A stretch of 64,000 bases of DNA from Sphingomonas lacusdianchii (GTDB lineage: Bacteria; Pseudomonadota; Alphaproteobacteria; Sphingomonadales; Sphingomonadaceae): the NCBI RefSeq assembly GCF_022664395.1, contig NZ_JAKRET010000001.1:62001-126000 (forward strand), given 5' to 3'. The notes below the pieces were generated by a model that did no database searches, was not told the origin of the DNA, and was given only the letters and a program-made list of their open reading frames with translations. A program made the translations under genes and the position numbers. Of this stretch, positions 1 to 8,640 are shown one piece after another. Position 1 is the first letter of the stretch. Every line of letters begins with the position of its first letter.

Positions 1-1153
1 CCAGCAGTTCGTCGAGCACCGGCAGCGCACGCGGGGTGTTCAAGTCGTCGGACACCGCCGCGTCGAGGCGTTCGCGGTAGGTTGCCGCCTTGCTCGCATC
101 GCCGTCGCTCGACGCCCGGGCGCGCAGGGCGACGACGGTCATCGCCAGCCGCTTCAGCCGGGTCAGTGCCGCGATCAGGTTTTCGGCCGAAAATTCCAGT
201 TCGGAACGATATTGCGCCGACAGGCACATCAGCCGGTAGGCGAGCGGATGCACGCCGCCGTCGATGAGCGTCTGGAGCGTGGTGAACACTCCATTGGACT
301 TCGACATTTTCCCCGAACGCTCGACGAGGAAGTTGTTGTGCATCCAAAAGGCGGCACCGCTATCCGCGCAACCGCAATAGGCCTGGTTCTGCGCGATCTC
401 GTTCGGGTGGTGGATCTCACGGTGATCGATGCCACCGGTATGGATGTCGAACGGGCTGCCCAGGTATTTGAGGCTCATCACCGAGCATTCGAGATGCCAG
501 CCCGGCGCGCCCTTCCCCCAGGGCGATTCCCATTCCATCTGCCGCGTCTCGCCCGGCGGGGTCTTGCGCCAGATGGCGAAGTCCTGCGGATGGCGCTTGC
601 CCGCGACCGGATCGATGCGGCCTTCGCCGGCATCGTCCTGACCGCCGGCCAGCGCGCCGTAATTCGGCACGCTGCTGCTGTCGAAATAGAGGCCGCTGTC
701 GAGTTCGTAGCAGTGATCAGGCGCGATCTTTTCGGCGAACGCAATCATCTCGGCGATATGATCGGTCGCGACCGACCAGCGCGTCGGGTCGTCGATGTTG
801 AGGTCGCGCAGATTGCCTTTGAACGCCGCGGTATAATGGGCGGCGATGTCCCAGATCGACTGGGCGCGCGCCTTTGCCGCCGCTTCCATCTTGTCGTCGC
901 CGGCATCGGCGTCGGAGGTGAGATGGCCGACATCGGTGATGTTGATGACGTGCGTCAGCGAATAGCCCTTCCACCGCAGCACCCGGCTGAGCGTGTCGGT
1001 GAAGACGTACGCTCGCAGATTGCCGATATGGGCGTAGTTGTAGACCGTCGGGCCGCAGGAATAGACGCGCACCCCCTTTGCCGGGTCGAGCGGTTCGAAA
1101 CGCTGAAGGTTGCGGGTCAGCGAGTTGTGAAGCGTAAGCGGGGCACCGTGCAT
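1..1153 (-). CDS. cysS: Cysteine--tRNA ligase (C-terminus outside window)
   Basis: Class I aminoacyl-tRNA synthetase that charges tRNA-Cys with cysteine in the cytoplasm. The translation from the ATG at 1153 shows the zinc-ligand Cys in YSCGPT (about residue 33), the HIGH-type motif AHIGN (41-45), the family signatures GWHLECS and HTGGIDH, and KMSKS (about 282-286). About 384 residues are present; the family is usually 460-500, so the tRNA-binding C-terminal part continues past the left edge. The gene is divergent from the SRPBCC operon. A matching tRNA-Cys lies about 8 kb away. Identity is secure; only the 3' end is missing. Confidence 0.96.
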   Translation of the reverse strand, partial: MHGAPLTLHNSLTRNLQRFEPLDPAKGVRVYSCGPTVYNYAHIGNLRAYVFTDTLSRVLRWKGYSLTHVINITDVGHLTSDADAGDDKMEAAAKARAQSIWDIAAHYTAAFKGNLRDLNIDDPTRWSVATDHIAEMIAFAEKIAPDHCYELDSGLYFDSSSVPNYGALAGGQDDAGEGRIDPVAGKRHPQDFAIWRKTPPGETRQMEWESPWGKGAPGWHLECSVMSLKYLGSPFDIHTGGIDHREIHHPNEIAQNQAYCGCADSGAAFWMHNNFLVERSGKMSKSNGVFTTLQTLIDGGVHPLAYRLMCLSAQYRSELEFSAENLIAALTRLKRLAMTVVALRARASSDGDASKAATYRERLDAAVSDDLNTPRALPVLDELL

Positions 1154-1224
1154 GGCCGAGCGCATAGCGCGACGCGACCCGTCTGCAAATCCGTACCGTT
1201 GACCGGCAAAAGCGCGCCACTCCC

Positions 1225-1249
1225 GGAACAGGCCGCCACGACGGCGGTT
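1225..1249 (+). promoter_or_regulatory. Putative EcfG (general stress response) promoter
   Basis: GGAAC (1225-1229), a 16-bp spacer and GGTT (1246-1249) resemble the alphaproteobacterial EcfG consensus GGAAC-N16/17-CGTT, with three of four -10 bases matching. It lies about 90 bp upstream of the SRPBCC gene and points towards it. The downstream gene types (SRPBCC, Zn-ADH, SDR) fit a stress regulon. The match is short and found by eye. Confidence 0.45.
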
Positions 1250-1343
1250 AGGGTTGGCACGATCGAAAAACACGTTTCGATCAATATCTTAATATGGATC
1301 AATCGGTCGAACCCCTGGGTTCGGCGGACGGGAGAGCATGGCC

Positions 1344-1916
1344 ATGGCCGAAAGCGGACACCCCGGCGACATCGCGCGCGACGACGCGCCGTCCTTTACA
1401 TCCAAGGATAGCAGCGAACGCGGCGAGGCCGCCCCGAATGGCGAATCATCGGTATCGGGGGTCGCGGTGACGATCAACCGGCCGGCCCGCGAACTCTATG
1501 CCTATTGGCGCGACTTCGGGAACCTCGCGACCTTCATGTTGAATGTCGAGGCGATCGAGGTTCGCGATCGGGATCGGTCGCACTGGACCGTGAGTGGCCC
1601 GAACGGCAGCTATGAATGGGACGCGATCGTTACCGAAGACGTCGATGGCGAACGCATTGGCTGGCGTGCCGAAAATAGCGACGTACCGAACAGCGGCTGG
1701 GTATCGTTCCACGAAGCGGCACCGGGACGCGGAACCGTGGTGACCGCCATGATCGCCTATTCCCCGCCCGCCGGCATCCTCGGCAAGCTGGTCGCCAAGG
1801 TCACGCAGCGCGAACCGGCGATCCAGGCGCGGCGCGACCTCCGCCGGTTCAAACAACTGATGGAAACCGGCGAGATCGCAACGACCACGCCGCCCAACCG
1901 CGAACCCAAGTCTTAA
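1344..1916 (+). CDS. SRPBCC family protein (polyketide cyclase/dehydrase-like)
   Basis: Small cytoplasmic protein of about 190 residues. An unstructured, polar N-terminus (about 40 residues) precedes a START/SRPBCC-like fold: the start [20 protein letters not shown], the central [12 protein letters not shown] and a C-terminal helix rich in Arg/Lys ([15 protein letters not shown]) are typical of the 'cyclase/dehydrase' group. The substrate is unknown; these proteins bind hydrophobic ligands. Two ATGs compete (1338 and 1344); GGAGAG at 1331-1336 is better spaced for 1344. The Zn-alcohol dehydrogenase starts 13 bp downstream, so the three genes 1344-3902 look like one operon, probably driven by the EcfG-like promoter at 1225. 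Confidence 0.85.
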   Translation: MAESGHPGDIARDDAPSFTSKDSSERGEAAPNGESSVSGVAVTINRPARELYAYWRDFGNLATFMLNVEAIEVRDRDRSHWTVSGPNGSYEWDAIVTEDVDGERIGWRAENSDVPNSGWVSFHEAAPGRGTVVTAMIAYSPPAGILGKLVAKVTQREPAIQARRDLRRFKQLMETGEIATTTPPNREPKS

Positions 1917-1929
1917 GAAGGAGCCGGCG

Positions 1930-3132
1930 ATGCGCGCACTCACCTGGCACGGCAAGCACGACGTCCGCGTCGATAGCGTTCCCGATCCCGAGATCATCAA
2001 TCCGCGCGATGCGATCATCAAGATCACATCGACCGCGATCTGCGGGTCCGACCTGCATCTCTATGATGGCTACATCCCCACGATGCAGGCCGGCGATATC
2101 CTCGGCCATGAATTCATGGGCGAGGTGGTCGAGACCGGCCCCAAATCGACGTTGCAGAAGGGGCAGCGCGTCGTCGTGCCCTTCGTCATCGCCTGCGGCA
2201 GCTGTTACCATTGTTCGAAGCAGCAATATTCGGGGTGCGACAATGGCAACCCCGCCGACAATCAGGATATCGCGCAGGAATTATGGGGGCAGGTCGCCCC
2301 CGGGCTGTTCGGGTACAGCCATATGACCGGCGGTTATCCGGGCGGTCAGGCCGAATATGTCCGCGTGCCGTTCAGCGATGTCGGGCCGATCGTCATTCCC
2401 GACGGGATCGATGACGACAAGGTGCTGTTCCTGTCGGACATCTTGCCGACCGGATGGATGGCGGCGGAGAATGCCGATATCGAGGATGGCGATATCGTCG
2501 CTGTCTGGGGCTGCGGCCCGGTCGGGCTGTTCGCAATCCAGTCGGCGCTGTTGATGGGCGCGCACCGGGTGATCGCGATCGACCATTTTCCGCACCGGCT
2601 GGCGCTGGCGAAGGGACTGGGCGCGGAGGTCCTGAACTTCGAGGAAACCGATATCTATGACGCGTTGATGACGATGACCGGCGGCATCGGCCCCGATGCG
2701 GTGATCGACAGCGTCGGCCTCGAGAGCCATGGGCTGTTCGTCGACAATATCGTCGACCAGATCAAGGCGTCGACCTTCCTCGGCACCGACCGGCCGCATG
2801 CGTTGCGCCAGGCGATCGTGGCATGTCGCAAAGGGGGCCGCGTGTCGGTGCCCGGCGTCTATGGCGGGATGATCGACAAATTCCCGTTTGGCGCGCTGAT
2901 GGAAAAGGGGCTGACGCTCAAGACCGGACAGACCCATGTCCAGCGCTACCTGCCCGGGCTGCTCGCGGCGATCATGGAGGGCAAGATCGATACGACCTTC
3001 CTGATCTCCGACCGGATGGCGCTGGAGGATGCGCCCAAGGGCTACAAGAAATTCCACGACGAACAGAATGTCTGCACCAAGGTCGTACTGAAGCCCGATT
3101 GGGCAAAGGCCGCCGCGACGGGAGAAGCGTAA
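1930..3132 (+). CDS. Zinc-dependent alcohol dehydrogenase (formaldehyde dehydrogenase-like)
   Basis: Medium-chain dehydrogenase/reductase of 400 residues, NAD(P)-dependent and cytoplasmic. Catalytic-zinc ligands are visible in [12 protein letters not shown] (Cys about 38) and GHEFMGEV (His-Glu about 60), the structural-zinc Cys cluster in [15 protein letters not shown], and the Rossmann motif [10 protein letters not shown] (about 195-204). The long insertion with a second region near [15 protein letters not shown] matches the 'glutathione-independent formaldehyde dehydrogenase-like' subgroup. Its true substrate cannot be read from sequence. An AAGGAG ribosome-binding site precedes the ATG. 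The stop overlaps the start of the SDR gene, so the two are probably co-translated. Confidence 0.92.
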   Translation: MRALTWHGKHDVRVDSVPDPEIINPRDAIIKITSTAICGSDLHLYDGYIPTMQAGDILGHEFMGEVVETGPKSTLQKGQRVVVPFVIACGSCYHCSKQQYSGCDNGNPADNQDIAQELWGQVAPGLFGYSHMTGGYPGGQAEYVRVPFSDVGPIVIPDGIDDDKVLFLSDILPTGWMAAENADIEDGDIVAVWGCGPVGLFAIQSALLMGAHRVIAIDHFPHRLALAKGLGAEVLNFEETDIYDALMTMTGGIGPDAVIDSVGLESHGLFVDNIVDQIKASTFLGTDRPHALRQAIVACRKGGRVSVPGVYGGMIDKFPFGALMEKGLTLKTGQTHVQRYLPGLLAAIMEGKIDTTFLISDRMALEDAPKGYKKFHDEQNVCTKVVLKPDWAKAAATGEA

Positions 3133-3902
3133 TGGCGAACAAGCTTGCGGTGATTACCGGCGCGTCGACCGGGATCGGCTATGAACTGGCGAAGATCGCA
3201 GGGGCGGAAGGCTATGACCTGATCGTCGTCGCCGATGAGCCGCAGATCGCGGTGGCGGCGAACGACTTCGGCGCCGGTGCGGTGCGTGCGGTCGAGGCCG
3301 ATCTGGCGACGTTCGAGGGCAATGACCGGTTGCTCGACGAGGTTGCCGGGCGGCCGATCGACCTGCTGATCGCCAATGCCGGGCGTGGGCTGGGGCATGC
3401 GTTCATCGAACAGGAGGTGTCGGCGTGGCGGAGGGTCATCGACACCAACGTCACCGGCACGACCTATCTGTTGCAGAAGGTCGCGCGCGACATGGCAGCG
3501 CGGGGTGAGGGGCGTATCCTCATCACCGGGTCGATCGCCGGGCTGATCCCCGGCAGCTATCAGGCGGTGTACAACGCGACCAAGGCGTATCTCGACAGCT
3601 TCGCCTATGCACTGCGCGAGGAGCTGAAGGATAGCGGGGTGACGATCACCGTGCTGATGCCGGGGCCGACCGACACCCGGTTCTTCGAACGCGCCGGCAT
3701 GTTGGATACGCCGGTCGGACAGGATGATTCCAAGGAGGACCCGGCCAAGACCGCGCGCAATGGCTGGGACGCGGTGATGGCAGGCTCCGCGCATGTCGTG
3801 TCGGGGGCGAAGAACAAGCTGCAGGCGGCGATCAGCCACGTCACGCCCGATAGCGTGCTGGCGAAGATGCATACGAACATGGCCAAGCCGGACGGTGCGT
3901 GA
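3132..3902 (+). CDS. SDR family oxidoreductase
   Basis: Short-chain dehydrogenase/reductase, 256 residues. The N-terminal nucleotide-binding motif is GASTGIGYE (TGxxxGxG type), followed by NAG (IANAGRG), the catalytic Ser in ITGSIAG and the catalytic YxxxK in YNATK. The start ATG at 3132 overlaps the TAA stop of the dehydrogenase; a longer upstream reading in this frame lies inside that gene and is rejected. Substrate unknown. Third gene of the SRPBCC-ADH-SDR operon, which ends at a hairpin facing the convergent purU. Confidence 0.92.
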   Translation: MANKLAVITGASTGIGYELAKIAGAEGYDLIVVADEPQIAVAANDFGAGAVRAVEADLATFEGNDRLLDEVAGRPIDLLIANAGRGLGHAFIEQEVSAWRRVIDTNVTGTTYLLQKVARDMAARGEGRILITGSIAGLIPGSYQAVYNATKAYLDSFAYALREELKDSGVTITVLMPGPTDTRFFERAGMLDTPVGQDDSKEDPAKTARNGWDAVMAGSAHVVSGAKNKLQAAISHVTPDSVLAKMHTNMAKPDGA

Positions 3903-3904
3903 GG

Positions 3905-3937
3905 CTGCTTCCTTCTCTTGAACAGGGAAGGGAGCAG
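3905..3937. terminator. Bidirectional hairpin between SDR gene and purU
   Basis: A stem of about 13 bp (CTGCTTCCTTCTC against GGGAAGGGAGCAG, two G-T pairs) with a short loop sits exactly between the two convergent genes. No clear T-run follows, so Rho-independent activity is uncertain. Confidence 0.5.
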
Positions 3938-3938
3938 G

Positions 3939-4820
3939 TTAGCGAAACACCACCGTCCGGTGCCCGTTCAGGAACACTCGCCGTTCCGCCGCCCAGCGGA
4001 CGGCGCGAGCGAGGACCTGTGCCTCGATATCGCGGCCGATGCGGATCAGGTCGGCTTCGGTGTCGCGGTGGTCGACGCGCTCGACCGCCTGTTCGATGAT
4101 CGGCCCTTCGTCGAGATCGCCGGTGACGTAATGCGCGGTGGCGCCGATCAGCTTGACGCCGCGATCATGGGCGCGGGCATAGGGGCGGGCGCCCTTGAAG
4201 CTCGGCAGGAAGCTGTGGTGGATGTTGATGCAGCGCCCGGCCAGCCGTTGCGACAGGTCGTTGCCGAGCACCTGCATGTAGCGCGCGAGCACCAGCAATT
4301 CGGCATCGGATTGTTCGAAGACGCGCAGCATCGCCGCTTCCTGCGCCAACCGGTCGCCATCGACGATCGGCAGATAATGGAACGGGACGCCATGCCATTC
4401 GGTCAGCGCGCGCAACGATTGGTGGTTGGACACGACGCCGACGATTTCGACGGGCAGGTCGCCGGTCTTCCACCGGTGGAGCAGGTCGTTGAGGCAATGG
4501 CTGCCCTTCGACACCGCGATCAACACCCGCATCCGTTCGGCGCGCGGCACGATCGACCAGTCGAGGGCGAAGGCGTCGCCGATCGGGGCGAACCCGGCGT
4601 GCAAGCTGTCGTCGTCGACCGGGAAGGCGGGGCCGGCGCCGGCGAACTCGACGCGCATGAAAAAGCGACCTGCCTCCAGATCGGCATATTGCTGGCTGTC
4701 GAGGATGAAGCCGTCGATCCGCGCCAGATGCCCGCTGACCGCCGCGACGATCCCGACGCGATCGGCGCAGGACAGCGTCAGGATATAAGCGGGCGACCCC
4801 GCGGCATCGGAAACCGGCAT
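3939..4820 (-). CDS. purU: Formyltetrahydrofolate deformylase
   Basis: Hydrolyses 10-formyl-THF to THF and formate, balancing the one-carbon pool. 293 residues: an N-terminal ACT domain (ILTLSCADRVGIVAAVSGHL, residues about 12-90) and a formyltransferase-like catalytic domain with the signature INIHHSFLPSFKGARPY and the following HYVTGDLDEGPI. The His-His-Ser loop and the Asp of DLDEGP match PurU. AGGGGA lies 8 bp before the ATG. It follows copB on the same strand with 48 bp between, so it may have its own promoter or receive read-through. Confidence 0.95.
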   Translation of the reverse strand: MPVSDAAGSPAYILTLSCADRVGIVAAVSGHLARIDGFILDSQQYADLEAGRFFMRVEFAGAGPAFPVDDDSLHAGFAPIGDAFALDWSIVPRAERMRVLIAVSKGSHCLNDLLHRWKTGDLPVEIVGVVSNHQSLRALTEWHGVPFHYLPIVDGDRLAQEAAMLRVFEQSDAELLVLARYMQVLGNDLSQRLAGRCINIHHSFLPSFKGARPYARAHDRGVKLIGATAHYVTGDLDEGPIIEQAVERVDHRDTEADLIRIGRDIEAQVLARAVRWAAERRVFLNGHRTVVFR

Positions 4821-4868
4821 CGACTTTTCCCCTGTTGAGGGGGCGGCCTTAGCGGCAAGCGCGCGCGT

Positions 4869-5777
4869 TTAGAACCACGCACGGATGCCGGCGACCAGCC
4901 CGATGCCGCCGCTATCCTCGCCCGCCGCCCAGCCGAAGCGGCGGGTGTCGCCGAAGCGCCGTTCCCAGTTGACGCCGACATAGGGTGCGAATTCGCGCGC
5001 GATCTCATAGCGGAGCCGCAGGCCCAGTTCGGCATTGGTCAGCCCCGATCCCGTACCGGTCTCGCGGATATTTTGTGCCGACAGGTTCAGTTCGGCGCGC
5101 GGTTGCAGGATCAGGCGTTGGGTGATGCGCTGGTCGTAATAGCCCTCGATCCGGCCAAGCAGTTCGCCCCTGGTCGACAGGAAAGCGGCGGCGTTGACTT
5201 CGAACCAATAGGGGGCAAGGCCTTCGACGCCGACCGTCAGATAGGTCCGCGCCGGGGTCGGGCGGATATCCTGCCGAATGCCGGTCTGGAGGTTGAAATA
5301 GGGGTCGATCGCCCGCGAATAGAGTGCCTGCACCTCGGCGCCCTCGACGCGGTCGCCACCCTCGCCCTCGCTCTTCACGACCAGACGGTGGATGTCGCCG
5401 CCGAACCAGCCTTCGCCCTCCCACGCATAGCCGCCATCCTTCCACTCGACGCGATCGAGCAGGAGCTGGGCGAAGCGCTGGCCGCCGCCTTCCTCGGCCA
5501 TCATCGCGTCGCGCGACCGGGCCATGACGTCGCCGCCCCAGACGCGGTCGGCATAATGCGGCATCGGCACCGGTGGCGGCGGGGCGCTGCCCGGCGACTG
5601 ATCGGTGCCGGTCGGCTCGGCCGGATCGGGAGTGGCGGCGGGTGCGGACGCGGCCGGCGCGGCGGGCTGCGCCGGCGGTGCATGGCCCATTTGCGCATGG
5701 TCCATATGGCTATGGTCCTGCGCGACGGCGGGCGCGGCGATCGACAGCGCGAGCAGGGCGGCGAGGGTGCAGGTCAT
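4869..5777 (-). CDS. copB: Copper resistance protein B, outer-membrane
   Basis: Outer-membrane beta-barrel partner of CopA in copper resistance; 302 residues. A signal peptide (MTCTLAALLALSIAAPAVA) is followed by a Met/His-rich stretch (DHSHMDHAQMGH) and a Pro/Ala linker, then the CopB barrel beginning near MPHYADRVWGGD, with strands such as YYDQRITQRLILQPRAE and a terminal aromatic residue (GIRAWF). The ATG at 5777 overlaps the copA stop (ATGA). The same frame is open further upstream, but that part lies inside copA. Last gene of the CnrYXH-like/copAB operon. Confidence 0.93.
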   Translation of the reverse strand: MTCTLAALLALSIAAPAVAQDHSHMDHAQMGHAPPAQPAAPAASAPAATPDPAEPTGTDQSPGSAPPPPVPMPHYADRVWGGDVMARSRDAMMAEEGGGQRFAQLLLDRVEWKDGGYAWEGEGWFGGDIHRLVVKSEGEGGDRVEGAEVQALYSRAIDPYFNLQTGIRQDIRPTPARTYLTVGVEGLAPYWFEVNAAAFLSTRGELLGRIEGYYDQRITQRLILQPRAELNLSAQNIRETGTGSGLTNAELGLRLRYEIAREFAPYVGVNWERRFGDTRRFGWAAGEDSGGIGLVAGIRAWF

Positions 5778-7582
5778 GCGGCGCCTCCCTGCGGACGGAC
5801 CGAAACGACGCGCATCATCCCCGACAGCATATGGTACAGCATGTGGCAGTGGAACGCCCAGTCGCCGACGGCATCGGCGGTCAGGTCGAGGCTGACGATG
5901 CCGCCCGGCTGCACCAGCACGGTATGCTTGCGGGGGCTGTGGTCGCCGTGCCCCGTGACCAGTTCGAAGAAATGGCCGTGCAGATGGATCGGATGCGCCA
6001 TCATCGTGTCGTTGATCAGGTTGATGCGGACCCGCTCCCCTTCGGCAAAGGCGAAGGGTTCGTGGGTGTCGACCATGCGTTTCCCGTCGAAGCCCCACAT
6101 GAAGCGTTCCATATTGCCGGTCAGGTGGATATCGATCTGCCGTCCCGGCGCGCGGACATCGGGGTTGCGATCGAGCGCGCGGAGCTGGCGATAGGTCAGC
6201 ACGCGGTGACCGACATCCTCCAGCCCCTGACCCGGATAGTCGGTACGATCGGCGGCCATCGGGGAAATGGTCTGGACGCCGGGCGTCCTGGCGACGCCGG
6301 GCGCGTTGGCGAAGTCGCGCATGCCGTGCTGCATCTCGCCCATGCCCTCCATGCCGCCCATCGCTTCGCCATGGCCCATCGCCGCGTGGTTCATCGCCGG
6401 CTGCAGCGGGGTAGCCGCAGTCGTGGCGAGCTTGCGCGATCCATTCTGCTCGGCGGTCGGATCGGGGCCGCCGGGTTTGCTTTCATGACCCATGCCGCCC
6501 ATGCCCATGTCGGTCATCGTCGCCAGCGGACGCGCGCGGAGCGGCGGGACCGGGGCGGCCATGCCCGCGCCCGGCGATAGCGTCGCGCGCGCCATGCCCG
6601 ACCGGTCGACGCTCTCGCCGACCAGCGTATAGGCTGTCTCGGCAGGGGTGACGATCGCGTCATAGGTCTCGGCGACGCCGATCTGGAATTCGTCGACCGT
6701 CACCGGCTCTACGTTCAGCCCGTCCGCCTGCACGATCGTCAGCGGCAGTCCGGGAATGCGGACGTTGAACGTCGTCATCGCCGACGCATTGACGATCCGC
6801 AGCCGCACCCGTTCGCCGGGCGTGAACGCGCCCGTCCAGTTGTCGACCGGGCCGTGCCCGTTCACCAGATATGTGTAGGTCGCACCCGTCGCGTCGGCGA
6901 TGTCCGCGGGGTCCATCCGCATCTTGCCCCATTCGGCGCGGTCCTTCGCCTTCTGATCGCGACCGGACAACAGGCCGACCAGCGTCTGCCGCTGGAAGTT
7001 ATAATAGCCCGGCTGTAGCTTCATCTTCCGAAAGATCGTCGCGGGGCTGGAGCGGCTGTGATCGGACAGGACGATCACATGTTCGCGGTCGAACGCGACG
7101 GGGTCCGGCGCGGCGGGATCGATCACGATCGGGCCGTACAGCCCCTCCTGCTCCTGCCCACCCGAATGGCTGTGATACCAATAGGTGCCGTTCTGCCGCA
7201 CCGGAAAATCGTAGAGAAAGCTCTGCCCGGCCGGAATGCCGGGAAAGGAGATGCCGGGCACGCCGTCATATTGGAACGGCACCAGCAGCCCGTGCCAGTG
7301 CAGCGAGGTTTCGACGTCGAGGTCGTTGACGACGCGGATGCGCGCGCGCTGCCCCTCGCGCAGGCGGATCAGCGGCGCGGGCGACATTCCGTTGATGCCG
7401 ATGCTGCGCGACGGCCGGCCGTCGACCATGCGGTTGATCCGGCCGATGCGCAACTCGATCAGCTCGCCCGACACCACTGGACCGTTCGTCGCCTGTCGCG
7501 CACCCAGCGGCGTCCATGCGCCGAGCGCCACGCCCCCCAGCGCCGCGCCCTGAAGCAACCGGCGGCGATCGATCGTCGTCAT
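5774..7582 (-). CDS. copA: Copper resistance multicopper oxidase (CopA/PcoA type)
   Basis: Periplasmic multicopper oxidase, about 602 residues. A Tat signal is visible at the N-terminus (DRRRLLQGAALGGVALG). Cupredoxin copper ligands: SLHWHGLLVP, WYHSHSGGQ, HPIHLHGHFFEL and the type 1/3 motif HCHMLYHMLSGMM at the C-terminus. Between about residues 355 and 430 is a Met/His-rich segment (MTDMGMGGMGH, MGHGEAMGGMEGMGEMQHGM) typical of CopA copper storage. The chosen ATG at 7582 has AAGGA seven bases upstream; a TTG two codons earlier is less likely. It lies 51 bp after the ECF sigma gene and overlaps copB by ATGA. Confidence 0.95.
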   Translation of the reverse strand: MTTIDRRRLLQGAALGGVALGAWTPLGARQATNGPVVSGELIELRIGRINRMVDGRPSRSIGINGMSPAPLIRLREGQRARIRVVNDLDVETSLHWHGLLVPFQYDGVPGISFPGIPAGQSFLYDFPVRQNGTYWYHSHSGGQEQEGLYGPIVIDPAAPDPVAFDREHVIVLSDHSRSSPATIFRKMKLQPGYYNFQRQTLVGLLSGRDQKAKDRAEWGKMRMDPADIADATGATYTYLVNGHGPVDNWTGAFTPGERVRLRIVNASAMTTFNVRIPGLPLTIVQADGLNVEPVTVDEFQIGVAETYDAIVTPAETAYTLVGESVDRSGMARATLSPGAGMAAPVPPLRARPLATMTDMGMGGMGHESKPGGPDPTAEQNGSRKLATTAATPLQPAMNHAAMGHGEAMGGMEGMGEMQHGMRDFANAPGVARTPGVQTISPMAADRTDYPGQGLEDVGHRVLTYRQLRALDRNPDVRAPGRQIDIHLTGNMERFMWGFDGKRMVDTHEPFAFAEGERVRINLINDTMMAHPIHLHGHFFELVTGHGDHSPRKHTVLVQPGGIVSLDLTADAVGDWAFHCHMLYHMLSGMMRVVSVRPQGGAA

Positions 7583-7633
7583 GTACAAATCCTTGTCATC
7601 CGTCCGGTCATACGCATCCCAGTGCGCCTCCCC

Positions 7634-8200
7634 TCAACCGCCTAGCAATTCAGCGAGTTTGGCGCGGGCGCGGCGGATGCGGGTCTCGACCGCCTTGGTC
7701 GAGATGCCGAGCAATGCGGCGGCTTCGGACTGGCGCATCTCCTCGACCGTACAGAGCAGCAGCGGCTCGCGCAGCGTCGCGGGCAGCAGCGCGAGCGCGG
7801 CCCGCAGCCGGGCGGTCTCCTGCTTGTTTTCCGCCGCCCGCGCCTGATCCGGATCGCCGGCCGCGAGCGTATCGGCGAGATCGTCGATCGTCCGCGCACC
7901 GAAGAAGAAGCGCCGTAACGCCCGCCGCCGCGCATGGTCGCGGCATTTGTTGAGCGCGATCGTCGCGAGCCATGCCGACATCGGCCGCGTCCCGTCATAG
8001 CGGCCAAGCGCGCGAAAGGCCGACAGGAACGTTTCCTGCACCAGATCGAGCGCTTCGTCGGGATCGGCGACGCTGTTGAGGATCAGGCGATAGACCCGAC
8101 TGCGGTGCCGCTGCATCAGCGTGGCGAAGGCGGCTTCGCTCCCGGCAAGCGCTTGTGCCGCCAGCGCGCCATCGTCAAAGCCGGGATCGGCGGGGGTCAC
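7634..8200 (-). CDS. ECF-type RNA polymerase sigma factor (CnrH-like)
   Basis: 188-residue extracytoplasmic-function sigma factor. Region 2 is clear (LVQETFLSAFRALGRYDGTRPMSAWL then ALNKCRDHARRR), as is region 4 (LPATLREPLLLC, then the helix-turn-helix SEAAALLGISTKAVETRIRRARAKL). Its start overlaps the stop of the CnrX-like gene (ATGA). The order anti-sigma, sensor, sigma matches cnrY-cnrX-cnrH, and CnrH is of similar length (191). Inferred role: transcribe its own operon, including copAB, when the membrane anti-sigma releases it on metal binding. Confidence 0.93.
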   Translation of the reverse strand: MTPADPGFDDGALAAQALAGSEAAFATLMQRHRSRVYRLILNSVADPDEALDLVQETFLSAFRALGRYDGTRPMSAWLATIALNKCRDHARRRALRRFFFGARTIDDLADTLAAGDPDQARAAENKQETARLRAALALLPATLREPLLLCTVEEMRQSEAAALLGISTKAVETRIRRARAKLAELLGG

Positions 8201-8640
8201 TGGGCGGGGTGGGTGAGCGCGCGTGCCACCGCCCGGTCGAAGGCCGGGGTCTGATCGGGCCGAAGCAGCCGCCGCATGGCGAAGACATGCGCCAGCGTCG
8301 CCTTTTGCAGATCGCCCATCGTCCGGTGCGAAGCATCGACGGCGGCGGCGACGCGCGGACCGTCATCCTGTTCCGCCGCGATCGCCTGCGCCAATCGGGC
8401 ATTGTCGGCGCGCATCCGCGCCTGCAACGCGGCCCGCCGCGTGGCATAGGCCGCCTCCAGCGCATCGAGGCGGCGCATCTGTTCGGTGGTCAGCTGCATG
8501 CGATCGTGCAGCAGCGCATGCAGTTCGCTGCCATGCCCGGCGTTGTGGCCGCCGCCGATCGCCCGCCCGGCCAACACCCCGGCGAACGCCGCGACAAAGG
8601 CGACGATGGCGACGAGGATCGTCCACCGGGTCCGGCTCAT
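8197..8640 (-). CDS. CnrX-like periplasmic metal sensor
   Basis: 147 residues: an N-terminal membrane anchor (about residues 7-28), then an all-helical periplasmic domain of the CnrX/Spy 'heavy-metal resistance' type. The five ligands of the CnrX nickel/cobalt site (His42, His46, Glu63, His119, Met123) appear here at His41, His45, Glu62, His118 and Met122, in HALLH, LDALEAAY and HVFAM. It overlaps the anti-sigma gene before it and the sigma gene after it by ATGA. It probably senses Ni, Co or Cu in the periplasm and passes the signal to the anti-sigma. Which metal is physiological is unknown; the copAB neighbours suggest copper. Confidence 0.88.
   Translation of the reverse strand: MSRTRWTILVAIVAFVAAFAGVLAGRAIGGGHNAGHGSELHALLHDRMQLTTEQMRRLDALEAAYATRRAALQARMRADNARLAQAIAAEQDDGPRVAAAVDASHRTMGDLQKATLAHVFAMRRLLRPDQTPAFDRAVARALTHPAQ

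Noticed and set aside
212..1411. Open frame of 399 codons opposite cysS running into the next gene
   Set aside because: It lies antisense to the HIGH and KMSKS blocks of cysS and crosses the promoter region.
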